The notes under the pieces were generated by a model. That model ran no database searches. It was not told the DNA's origin and saw nothing but the letters and a program-made list of their open reading frames with translations. This document shows positions 11,762-22,046 of a stretch of 64,000 bases of DNA, piece by piece. How positions within the stretch are numbered: position 1 is the first letter of the stretch; every line of letters begins with the position of its first letter. This DNA comes from Ottelia alismoides (taxonomy: Eukaryota > Streptophyta > Magnoliopsida > Alismatales > Hydrocharitaceae). The position numbers and the translations under genes were made by a program. The stretch covers positions 744,001 through 808,000 of the forward strand of contig JAZKJV010008883.1 of NCBI GenBank assembly GCA_037367405.1, in the 5' to 3' direction.

Positions 11762-12205
11762 CCTCCTCATCGTGTGCCACGTTAGACTGGTGAAGAAATG
11801 CAGGTGACTCTATCTGAATATGGGTATCTGATTGGGCTAAAGTGGCATGATGAGATGCCATATCTTCAAAAATATCCCAAACAACATCCTCATGCGTTGA
11901 AAAGCATGAGCCACCACAAGTGGCACTCACCAACCCCTGTAGATCAGGTGTCAACCCACTAAAGAAACTCTGTACCAAGATCGGCTTCAAAATACCTTGG
12001 TGGGGGCACCTATCAATTAGTTCTCTAAAACGGTCCCATACCTCATGGAACGGCTCACTCCCTAGTATAGTAAAGCTATCAATGAGAGACCTTGCAGTGT
12101 TTGTACATTCAATTAAATAAAATCTGCTCAGGAATTCTGTACGAATCTACTCCCTTGTGATAACAATTCTCCCTAAATGTTGCAACTAGTTTGTCGGCTA
12201 GGGAG
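11762..12205 (-). pseudogene. Element F gag fragment (Ty3/gypsy capsid)
   Basis: The minus strand encodes a retrotransposon gag segment with the motif HEVWDRFRELIDRCPHQGI and the downstream phrase FFSGLTP, matching the Retrotrans_gag family (compare HEVWERFKDLIEKCPHH in element E). An in-frame TAG interrupts it near 12150. Element A is inserted at its low-coordinate end, so the rest of F lies beyond the window start. Its high-coordinate end joins LTR sequence directly, so the leader and primer site have been deleted. Confidence 0.75.
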
Positions 12206-12774
12206 AATGTCACCTTTATTAGATATGTAATTTAATTTTATAAACAATAAAGGTGAGTTTGGTCAATTTTTATTTTAGATAGAGATATTGGTCCTTGAAG
12301 TTTGATTTACGGCTTTTCATATGTACATCTCAGTCACACAGTGCATTATTTATTTTGGAAAATAATTTTTTTATATACATTTAAATACAAGTTTCATATT
12401 GAACAAATCTTTATTTGAGGTCTATATAAAGGAAAATAAAATAGGTGGGAAAATAGGCACTTTTATGAATTAAATTAGGGTTTCTGAGGTTATTTTTGTA
12501 CAATTCATTTCCCTATCTACCCCTACTTTATTCCTGATCAACCAAGTCAATATTGACATGGGCTCGGGGTTCAAGGTCATTCGGTATCTAGATAATTCAT
12601 TTACGTTTCTTTTCCTTATTCTTTTATTTTAGATTTTAAAACAAGTATTTATATATTATTTACAGATGAATAATGAATGTTAATTTGTACAATCTAACTG
12701 TATTTCTACATGTGTCATGATAAGGATTTAAATTCAAAATGGAAGAATAAAGGTAGATGAACGACTATTCATCA
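12206..12774 (-). mobile_element. Element F, 5' LTR fragment (first ~570 bp)
   Basis: On the minus strand the LTR begins at 12774 with TGATGAATAGTCG and matches the first few hundred bases of the element C 3' LTR (about 56090-56630), including the phrase AAAGGTGAGTTT. The rest of the LTR, the primer site and the leader are missing between here and the gag. The flanking 5 bp at 12775-12779 are AAGTC; the partner is outside the window. Confidence 0.65.
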
Positions 12775-13192
12775 AAGTCCTCTTTTAAAAGCTTCTTTTC
12801 TTGAACAAAGTGCAACCACAATACACATGCGAGAGACTATGATATATATGCATCATCCTTAAAACAACATGGAGAAATAAGGAACTAACATTGTGGACAA
12901 CCACAATGGAGAGAGAGAGAGGGAGTCTTCTCTCTCAACGTTATCTCTTCTTAAATTAGAATTATATTTCAAATTGAAATAGGATTCACTTATTTGTATT
13001 TAAATTTCAATTTAACTTAATAGATGAGAAAAAGGAAAATAGAAACTCTCTCTCTCTCTCTTCTAATTATCTCATATATATGGCCATATATTGAGAAGAA
13101 AATTTTTCTTCTTCTTATATTCCATTTAATAATCCAAGCCTTTATGGAATTCATCTTAAATAATTATGGATTTATCTCTCTATATAATTACC

Positions 13193-14760
13193 TACAATGA
13201 AAGATAAATGAAAGTAGTTTATAAAATAAAATAAAAATAAAAATAAATTACAAAAGTTATCGAGTCCCCGACAACGCCGTCAGAATGAAGACGCGGGTTT
13301 TTGGTGCGCTAAAAGTGTGTTTTAATGGGTCGGTGTGCACACATGAAAACCGAGATATTCAGATAATTTTTATTTCAACTATAAGCCAACAGATATTAAA
13401 TAAAGCATAGGACAAGTAGAGGATCGATCCACAAAAACTCAGACATTTTACGTGAATTTTTATTCTATTTACAAAGGCATTTTTGAATTTATTGAACCAA
13501 ACTAAATCCTATTCTTATTTTTATTTTGTGACGCCTAAAATGGTGGAAACTATTGTACTATATTCTATACATCTTAACACTAACACAAGAATTTTCTAGG
13601 AATTTTCGGATTTTTTGCTATTTTTGATGATTTTTGGAGGTACTAGGGGCATTTGCGTAATTTTAAAGAAACTTGAGGACTTGATTCCCAATAAGTTGAA
13701 AGCATAACTATAATTAAGAAAATATATCTGGATTGAAATGAAAATGTACCAAATAAAAAACTTAATGGGAAAATTACAAGAAAATAATTAAAATTTAAGA
13801 GAATTGTATAATGGTCCCTGAGGGATTAAAATATAATTAATAAAAACTTGAATAAAATAAATTCAAATTACGCAGAAAATGATACTCAAAAAATGGTAAA
13901 ATGCAGAAACGAAATAAAAGTTTAGAAAAATTACAACTAAGTGCAAAAATTATAGAATAAAACTAAAAGAAAACAAAAATGACGAAGGGATCACAGGGAC
14001 CCCTTCTTCCTCCAGCATTGGGGGCAATGAACGAAGGTGACTGTCCACGGCGGTGGACTGAGAGGAGGGATCGTAGGAGGACGGCGACGGCGCTTGGCGG
14101 TGGAGAGAGGGTAGGGAGAGATGCGGCGACGAAGCGGTGATGGCGATGGGGATCGGATGGATCCTCCCCTGGATGGTGGGTTGTTGTCCCTGTGATGCCC
14201 CATCCTCCCCTTTCGTAGTTGGCGTTAAAGGGAGGAGAGGGGATGCTCTTGCGCATGAGGCGAGGGGCAGAGGAGCCTTGATGGTGGCAAAGGCGGAGGG
14301 GCACTAGAAACGAAGGAGGGATGGCACAAGCGACGCACGACTGTAGCTTGAAGAAAGGGGATTGTTGAGGTCAACATTACGTCAGAGGCCTTTTTTATTT
14401 GTTTTAGGTGCTACTTCATGCTGATGTCAACTATTTTGTCACGTAGTGGATTTCATTTTTGCAAATGAAGAGGAAGGGGATTGAAGTCCCTTTGGGTCTC
14501 TTCTAAGCTAGGCCTGAAAAATAAAAAATAAAAATATTAGATACTTAATATGGGCTTGGAACCCATACTTATTATAAAATAAATTAACATATCTTTCTCT
14601 TTTTTATAAAGAAAAAGTTTATGGACTTTTTAGGTGATTTGAAATGTATTGCATATGAATGAGATAAAAATTATGCACAAAATGAAGAAAAATGCAGTTG
14701 ATTAAACATGATTTTTCCTCAATAAAAGGTATAAAAATATGATGAATCATAGATTCATCA
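13193..14760 (-). mobile_element. Element G remnant: one LTR plus primer binding site
   Basis: The minus-strand LTR runs from 14760 (TGATGAAT, 5 nt, ATTCATCA start) to about 13286 and is followed by a primer-site-like sequence at 13263-13283. Only about 70 bp of further sequence follow. TTACC occurs on both sides (13188-13192 and 14761-14765), which looks like the 5-bp target duplication and would mean the 3' LTR and nearly all of the interior were deleted. A GC-rich stretch at 13980-14340 inside the LTR gives Pro/Arg-rich ORFs that are probably chance frames. Confidence 0.6.
13263..13283 (-). other. Degenerate primer binding site of element G
   Basis: The minus strand reads TGACGGCGTTGTCGGGGA. 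This differs at two positions from the tRNA-Asp-type site TGGCGCCGTTGTCGGGGA and lies just inside the LTR end. Confidence 0.6.
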
Positions 14761-14809
14761 TTACCATTAATTAATTATGGGATACTTATAAAAATGGTCC
14801 AATCATTAA

Positions 14810-15196
14810 GGGGCATTTGGATAGAGGTTTATATTTTAGAAGATAACACTCCCAAAAAAGGGTTATCTTGGTTTGTTGTTGAGAGGGTTTGTTATGATGT
14901 GATTTTATTCGCATTTGGAAAAATAATTAAATGTTCAGTATTATATAATTTTTATATGATAAGAATATATATTATAATATTTTTTATTGAATAGAGGAGA
15001 GGAGTTGGTGATTTAAAACATTAAATGGGAGAAATAGTTGTTATCACATGGGTCCCACATTAAAGGAAATAAAATATGGCTTGTGAGACCCATCTGGGTG
15101 ACAATATGCGGTTTTGGGGGAACCCCAGGCGCTACTTACCAACTTTTACAGGGAAGCCCGCATATGACCCGGGTTATCTTCTACCCGAATGAGCCC
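14810..15196. mobile_element. MITE of 387 bp flanked by TTAA
   Basis: The ends are inverted repeats: GGGGCATTTGGATAGA at the left, and the complement of the right end reads GGGCTCATTCGGGTAGAAG. Inner copies of AGAAGATAAC also pair. Both sides carry TTAA (14806-14809 and 15197-15200). The ends resemble Tourist/Harbinger-type MITEs, while the 4-bp TTAA is also compatible with a piggyBac-like or TTA/TAA duplication. The ORF inside is a chance frame. Confidence 0.6.
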
Positions 15197-15200
15197 TTAA

Positions 15201-16575
15201 TGAATCCCATTTTTAATCTATAATAAAATACAAATCCAATTTACATTTAATTAATGGAGAATATGAATCTAATTCTTATCAACATTAATTAATTATGTGA
15301 ATCATATTCACCTAAGTCCTAAATAAATATGAACCATATTCATATTTATTATTATCTATCCATATCCATATTAATTAGTTGCCAATAATGTGAATCATAT
15401 TCACATATTCCAATATTAATTTATTAATGAAAATATCAATAATTATCTTTAAATTTAATATTTCAATGTACGACTCCTAATTCAATTAGGACTCATGGAC
15501 ATCAATCGCATATGTTTGGAGATAATGTTAGGAAGACTATATAGACCACCAATAGCAACTTGATATTTAAATTTACATCTAATATCATGGTTGAAATCAC
15601 TTTAGGAAATTCCAACTGGATATTTTCCAAACCATTTCTCCAAATGGCTCCTAACCATTTCCAATCAACTTCCAGCTCTTTGGGTCTGGAAATTTAATTT
15701 TGTTAATTGATATTTAATCCGACTAATTGTTGTTTATTTAGTCTCAAAGTAGAATCACTAAAATCCATATAGTTTTATCATTCCCTTGGAATTAAAGTGT
15801 CATTGTATAAATATATTATGATTGCATCAACCTAGAGTATTCCCAATACTCAAGCATTCTACATACTGGAAGACTTTGATTAAACCTGAAGTCCAAACTC
15901 ATGTTTAGTTTTCCCCTTCAAGGGTTTATCAATAGATTTCTCAATTGATCATTGGGCAAGAATATCAAACATGTACTTTTCAAAAGCATATATTAATATT
16001 CTTGATTTCTTATCTTGTTTCATAAACAAGACAACCATGCAACGAATTCATTGTGACCCCAAGTCTCATGATTGAGCGCCATCTCCTGGTTTAGAAAGTA
16101 TAAACATGTATGATTCCTTTGAAAGAGCATACATCTCATATTTCCTTATATGTATACCACCTCGTCGGTATATAGGCCTTATCATGTCATTAATCTAATG
16201 GGCTGCTAAATGTGTCTACTCAACATAAAAAATGTATATTTATCTCTAGTTGAAGGTTGTGTGTCTGTTTGTGATAGTATACGATACATGTTTTCAGAAT
16301 CTCAATATTGTCAAGTCAATACTTTGTCTTAAAGTCAACACTTTGACTTTCAATCAAATTTGATCTTTGTTTAGCATTTGACTTTTGATCACCATTTTGA
16401 CTTTTGGTCAACATTTTCACCTAGCTTATTCAACATATTCATATGTAGAGAACCCTCATCAAGAGACCGGTCAGATGCCAGCTTTGAATAAAGATTAAAA
16501 TCTCTTTCCCATACTGGAGATCCTCTTTTGATAATCATTTGACAATGCCAATTATGTCTTTGATCTAACTCTTTA
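15201..16575. other. AT-rich sequence without a gene (host LTR segment)
   Basis: No ORF, RNA gene or further element was recognised. It contains repeated short phrases such as GAATCATATTCAC and is interpreted as part of the possible Copia-type LTR that hosts the nest. Confidence 0.4.
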
Positions 16576-16584
16576 TATCTACAA

Positions 16585-16674
16585 GGGATTTTATCACTTG
16601 TGCTCCTCTGAGACGTTTCAATATCAGTTATACCCCTATCTTTTTGGTAATATCACTTGTACCCCTCTAAACTT
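16585..16674 (+). repeat. MULE left terminal inverted repeat (~90 bp)
   Basis: Pairs with the complement of 21675-21764, with about 8 differences in 90 positions by eye. The shared core includes CAGTTATACCCCTATC and TTTTTGGTAATATCACTTGT. Confidence 0.9.
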
Positions 16675-16888
16675 GGCATAATATCAATTGTGTCCCTGAG
16701 GTTAGTTGTCGTTTGTATCTCTCCCAAATGGACGTTTATGGCAGTTTGATGTCGCATTGGCCCACTGACAATAAGATAGCTGGAGACCGTTGTATATATA
16801 TATATATATATTAATAGGGTTTGTTGGGCAGTTGGTGGGTATTAAATAAATACAAATCAAGTGCCTTGACCGTTGGAAGAGAAGGGTC

Positions 16889-16896
16889 TATTTAAG
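16889..16896 (+). promoter_or_regulatory. TATA-like box for the plus-strand MULE gene
   Basis: TATTTAAG lies just inside the left end and 14 nt before an ATG in a strong context (GCCATGGCA at 16907). That first ATG opens a 19-codon ORF (16910-16969) whose stop overlaps a second ATG at 16966. A possible 5' splice site (CAG|GTATTT) lies at about 17007. Confidence 0.4.
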
Positions 16897-17091
16897 AGCA
16901 CCAAAAGCCATGGCAGTTCCTCACACTGAAGGAAAGAAGAAGGAGAAATCAGAAAGCTTGCTTTCATGAAATTAACCGAGAAGGAAGTTTACATAAATAC
17001 TGTCAGGTATTTGTCTACATAGTTGTTACAATTCATGATTCTGTTCACAGTTGAATCTCCGTCCAACATGTAACATATGCATTGTAATTCG

Positions 17092-17433
17092 ATGGTGTCC
17101 ACTTCGCGAAGTTCGACATCATATCGTGGTGATTCTGGAGCCCAAATAAGGTGTCATTGAGACAATCCAGCAGTGGCAAAAACATCAGGAAAACCTTGGA
17201 GTAGAGGGTTGAAGTTCTACACATGCCAGCACAAGATCTGCAACTTTTTTCAGTAGATGGAAGCTGCACACATGGATCAGTCACCAAGCACAGATCAGAT
17301 GTTAGCATTAATATCTACTAGAATTGTGGCAGTAGATAAGCATTTAAGGGAGATGATTTTTATATTGAAGATGATACTAATGTTTTTGTGTCTTGTTGCA
17401 GCTACATTTCTTTATATGAATAAAGATAGCTGA
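17092..17433 (+). pseudogene. GRF-type zinc-finger protein with C-terminal membrane segment, broken
   Basis: This frame encodes about 113 residues with a recognisable GRF zinc finger (PF06839 pattern): a CH-x start, an AKTS phrase, then GLKFYTC and CNFF, spaced as in the family. The C-terminus has a basic helix followed by a hydrophobic segment (LKMILMFLCLVAATFLY), as seen in plant GRF/transmembrane proteins. Two in-frame stops interrupt it: TGA at 17158-17160, where the second Cys of the finger is expected, and TAG at 17254-17256, where the conserved Trp is expected. The true start may lie in an upstream exon (ATG at 16910 or 16966). It lies in the MULE opposite to the transposase. The GRF call rests on motif pattern only. 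Confidence 0.55.
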
Positions 17434-17931
17434 GTTTGGTTGCATACCTCTATTGGTTGTGTATGTGTTCTGTTGCAAAACATAGCCTTGTGTTGTGTTT
17501 GTTACACACCAAATAGTAGAACGTACCAAAACATAGCTCCAAACACATAATATTACAAAACATAGCTCTAAAGTTGTTCTTAATTACAAACAAGACATGA
17601 AAGTCACTTTACTATAGACATCAAACAGTTTAGTAAATACTACAGAAATGAAACATTTCATTGTATCACTGGATCATAAGTATAGAGCTCTCCAAAAAGT
17701 ATCATTGTATCACTATCCAAAAAGTATAGGTCCAAAGGGTCACCACCCTAGAAGGCTCTGTGAACGCATCCATAGATTCCGCAGCAATATGCCCGTGCTT
17801 CACATCAAAAAACTCCAAGACTTCCAAGGCTCCTATAAATTCACACAAAAAACAGGGGAAGTCATTCACAGAATAAGCAATAAAATAAGATGAAATTGAG
17901 ATGAAATTGACATTTAAATATCATGAATACC

Positions 17932-20900
17932 TTAATCGAGTGTGCAATATGGACCATCTAATGCGGGATCAAACGATTGGCTTGGATGGCCACGACGCCT
18001 TGGCATGCGATCTTCTTGGCGACGTTTTTTTGGTCGAGCCACCGGTCGCTTTCTTGATGCAGTTCCACTACAAAGTACCAAGTAAAAGATGTTAGAAGTG
18101 TTGGAATTTCTTTGTAATGACAGTTTATATAGGAAAAAAACATGTCCGAATGCTAACCTTCTGCTTGCCATGGCAATTGCATCGTTGGAGGTTTGTGTAT
18201 CTTGTTGCTTCTCAGATGGTTGCACAGTCGGTGGATGATTAATTGGCTCCTTGCAGGTGTTCTTGTGATGCCCATAGCTTCCACAACATGCACATATATG
18301 ACAAGCTCTAGGTTTCTTAATCACCTCATCTTTGGATCGAATTCTATTCTTTTTTGGTCTCCCTTGAGGCCTTTTGGTACGAGGTGCACCCACAACATAT
18401 GGAAGCTTAACTATAGCCCAAAATTCCTTGTCGGGTAATGGTGCTATGCCAAACTCATAGCACTTCCTGTATGTTTGCATGGTATAATGATGGGAGATGT
18501 AATCCTCCCACCTAACGCCTCGAATGCTGCTGAGAACAGCAGCTGTGTGCCTACAAGGGAGGCCAGAAATCTACCATCGATTGCAAGTACATTTTTGTGC
18601 CTTTATGTCAACCACATAACACCCATAAGGCGTATCCACTTCTGCATTTTGGTCACTGGATCGTCTCACAATAAAGCCCTGCAAATCTCTTGAAATCCCC
18701 ATTACGTATTCTGATGCTAGAGGGACCAAATCACCTGTTAGTTGTGCTGCTCTACATCTTTGCGTGTCCATCATTGTCATAATTTTCTGACGAACCCAGT
18801 CCACAAGCTCACAAAGTGGAAGATGTCTAGCCTTGGAGAACCAAGCATTAAAGCTTTCACTCAAGTTGTTGGTTACATAAGCACAATGTGCGGCTTCACG
18901 GAATTGGTGTCGGCTCCATGTCTGAGCTAGACTCGCTAAATAATCAAATGCTTCTTTTGATAATTTTTTAATCTCATTCATGTTACGAAGATAATGCCTC
19001 CTTTCATAAGCGTGTGCAGCCGACCAAACAAGTCTCTCCAAATCTTCTCCTGGAAAAATCTTTTTGAAGTTCTAGTAGACATGCCTCATGCATGCCCTAT
19101 GCTCTGCTTCGGGGAAAATTTTCATCATTGCCCCTTCGAGGCCCTTTTGTGCATCAGAAATTATTGCCAACCCTCTGCAACATTCAAACCCGAGCGTTGT
19201 ACGCAACTTGTCCATGAAATACGTCCATGAATCAATGGACTCATCCTCGCATATGCAGAAGGCAACGAGAAAGAGTCCATTCGTTCCATTAAGAGCAGTG
19301 GTTGCCAACAAGGTCCCAAGGTATTTCCCTTTCAAATGACAACCATCAAAGCCAAGGAAAGGCCTACAACCATTTTTAAACCCATCAATGGATGCCTTGA
19401 AGCAAATGAAGATTTGTAGAAATGCATCATCCTTCTCTGTGACATAATCAATCACAGATCATGGGTTCCTCAATTTTAATTCGTATACCAAACTAGGCAC
19501 CTTAGGGTAGGTAAGCTCAACCTTCCCAAAGATCGAGTCGAGAGCAATGTTCCTTCCCCTGTAAACACTAAGATAGGGAATTCTCACATTGAATTCCTCC
19601 CACAATCTACCTGAAATATCCTTCACTGACAACGTGGGGTTTTCCCTCAACCACTTCTCAGAAAATTTGGCAATCCATCTTTACTTCGCCATGCTCGTAT
19701 CAACTCTGTTTATAGTGTTGCAAGTATGAATTCCTGACAAGGTCTTGATGCGGAATGTGGCTCCTCCAGCAAGCCTAGAAGCATGGATACGCCACACGCA
19801 CCCATCACTGGCGCATCTTGCGGTGATTCTTGTAGGATCAGACTTCACAAACTTCACTTTGAATTCGTTCTTAAGGCAGTATGCAGCAAGTTGAAAGCGA
19901 AAGGCCGCATGATCTTCGAAATCACTGCCCACTTTGAAGTCGTGGTTCTCAACTTCGAAATTTGGACCCTCATAGTCATGTATGTCTTCGATCTCTAAGT
20001 CGAAGGCATCGTCACTAGCAAAACTCGCATCTGTACTTTCAGAAGTATCCTCGGTTGAATTGGCGATCCATTCGTCATCTGAATCGTCGTCAACACTGAA
20101 AACATCTTCAATTCCAGGGTATGCATGAAATTCCTCTTCCAAGCAGCGCCTTCTCTTCTTTGAACCTGCTCTAGTGGATTTTCTTCTCTGATGTGCAGCA
20201 GCTTGAGGGGCCTGCTATCTTCCAGGCCTTGGTGTCTTATCTCTATCGTGTGCTGACTTCCCAATACCTGATTGTGCAACATCTTTCTTTGTTGTTTCTT
20301 CTCTTTATGCCTTACGTCTTCCAGACCTTGGCGTCCTTGAAACCACTGCTTTGCGAAGCACTCTAGGTGTCTTTGGTGTTTCTGCATCGACATGTTTTCC
20401 ACCAGCAACTTCTTCCTGTCCCAGATCTTCCATAGTATGCACCCCAGTGCTCCCCCCCCAAATCTGCATCAACGTCTTCATGTGCCAAGTCGCCTCCCCC
20501 ACCCAAATCACCTCCTTCTCCCCCCCTATCACACCCTGCCCCATCCATATAACCTCCTCCCCAGAGAGCATCGAAGAAGTTGTCAGAGAGATCAGACAAA
20601 CCAACCTTTTCTGCTGCTGCATTGGAAGCTTGTCACTGTCCTTGGAAGTCTAATTTGCTCTCCGTCGCTTTCTCTGCCTTCTCAGCTTCAAAAGACGAGA
20701 GAGCACCAATGTCGATGAACCCAACAATGAGTTCCACATCACTTCCATCCATGTGGCCATTGAACATACTCATCATTTCTGCTTCATTTGAGAGATCAAT
20801 GAAACGGCTGCTCTCGACTTTGGGTCTTTGTATCACATTGATAGGACAGAAGAATTATCCCAAGGAACGATCTTCGATATTGTGTCGATTAGGTCAAACC

Positions 20901-21045
20901 AGCAAGTGAAATCAGGGTCGATTCCAATCACCTCCTCCACAAAGTCCACATATTTTTCACCCCGACAGCCCTTGGTGTACTTAAAGCGCCCGATGTGTCT
21001 CACACGGACCGCCAGCATACCTTGCTCTCCATTGTACCAAACCAT
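17932..21045 (-). pseudogene. MULE transposase (mudrA type), broken by stops and frameshifts
   Basis: Reading on the minus strand from ATG at 21045, there is an N-terminal domain resembling the PB1-like region of plant MULE proteins (20833-21045). An acidic linker follows (about 20142-20836), then the MuDR DNA-binding domain (about 19690-20140, with C-x4-CVWRIHAS). The DDE transposase core is at about 19072-19455 (GFDGCHLKGKYLG with the first Asp, IISDAQKGL with the second, and the Glu probably in NNLSESFNAWF). A SWIM zinc finger (CTCNRW...CRH at about 18540-18585) and a zinc knuckle (CACCGSYGHHKNTC) end the protein. A possible intron lies at about 18070-18155. In-frame stops occur near 20630, 20305, 20220, 19681, 19459, 19072 and 18571. 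Frameshifts lie near 20836 and at a G8 run near 20450. Catalytic residues remain, but the gene cannot be translated. Confidence 0.9.
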
Positions 21046-21674
21046 CTTACATTCAAGATCATCAAAAAAGGAAATGGTGCACCATCTATATGCGTATAAC
21101 TTGATTTCGAGAATATTTGCTCCTAATCAATCACAAAAAAGTATGATCAAAACACAAAAAACATTCAATCGAAAAACCCTAAAATCGATCAATACGGTAA
21201 ACCCCAAACCCTAATAACGTCGTCAATACGATTGCAATGAGAAGCTCCCCACTCGATTAACGTCCTCAAGATGAAAAACTCCAAACCCTAACTAACCTGG
21301 AGAAGGCAATGGAGAAGCTCCCCACTCGATTACAGCCATCAATGTGAAAATCCCCACCCACGAGGACTAGATCAGCTTGCGGAGCTCCTCAGTGTGATGC
21401 GGAAGAAAACTGGAGACAAAAGTTGAGCTTCTCTCAGAGGGAGACGAAAGGAGATGATGGAAACGATGGCATGCAGATTTTCGGGGAAAACGGTTCGTCT
21501 AGTCCTCTTCTCCCACCACTTGCGCGAGGTTAGGACACGTGGCACCTTCTTTTCTCCCGCCTACAAGTTTGCCTCAGGAATTAAATGAGTTATCACACTT
21601 GAGTCATGTCTAACCACGGTTAGACCATTCCCAATAACGGCGATGTTACGGAGGGGAACATTTTCTAACGGTGA

Positions 21675-21764
21675 AACTTTGGAGGGGCACAAGTGATATT
21701 ACCAAAAAGATAGGGGTATAACTGATATTGCAACATCTCAAAGGGGCATAAGTGATAAAATCCC
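21675..21764 (-). repeat. MULE right terminal inverted repeat (~90 bp)
   Basis: The complement begins GGGATTTTATCACTTATG and matches the left repeat. The 9-bp duplication TATCTACAA follows at 21765-21773. Transcription of the transposase would start near this end. Confidence 0.9.
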
Positions 21765-22046
21765 TATCTACAAACTACATCGATCTCTATTGTCTAACTC
21801 TTTAGGTCAATGGTTATATGATACGAAGATGGTTGTAGTACATAACCATAATTATACAAAGGGACCTTATTAGTGTAAAATTAATTATGTATTATTCCTC
21901 AGATAATGGAATGATATAATTCATAATAACATTTATTGCATAATATCTCACCATGGTCTCACATGTCCAACAAATGGTTGAGTTAGTCGGTTGGCACAAC
22001 TAAGTAGGAATCTTGAGTCACTGACTCGGGTCATGGTTTCTAACAT

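Larger units (their letters stand above)
16585..21764 (-). mobile_element. Complete Mutator-like element (MULE), 5180 bp
   Basis: The ends are long inverted repeats starting GGGATTTTATCACTT, and the element is flanked on both sides by TATCTACAA (16576-16584 and 21765-21773). An exact 9-bp target duplication is diagnostic for Mutator-like transposons. Inside are a minus-strand mudrA-type transposase pseudogene (17932-21045) and a plus-strand GRF zinc-finger pseudogene (17092-17433). The two genes converge, as mudrA and mudrB do in maize MuDR. The element is structurally complete but cannot encode an active transposase. Confidence 0.93.
12775..22046 (-). mobile_element. Possible Copia-type LTR that hosts the local nest
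   Basis: The minus strand reads TGTTAGAAACC from 22046, a typical Copia LTR start. It is preceded by a degenerate polypurine tract resembling the AAGTGGGAGATTG class. Once the MULE, the TTAA MITE and element G are removed, the pieces 12775-13192, 14766-14809, 15197-16584 and 21774-22046 read as one AT-rich sequence of about 2.1 kb. The other end and any internal domains were not found, so this is an inference. Confidence 0.4.

Noticed and set aside
17045..17308. 87-aa minus-strand ORF in the MULE
   Set aside because: It is the antisense of the GRF-finger frame, which has the recognisable motifs.
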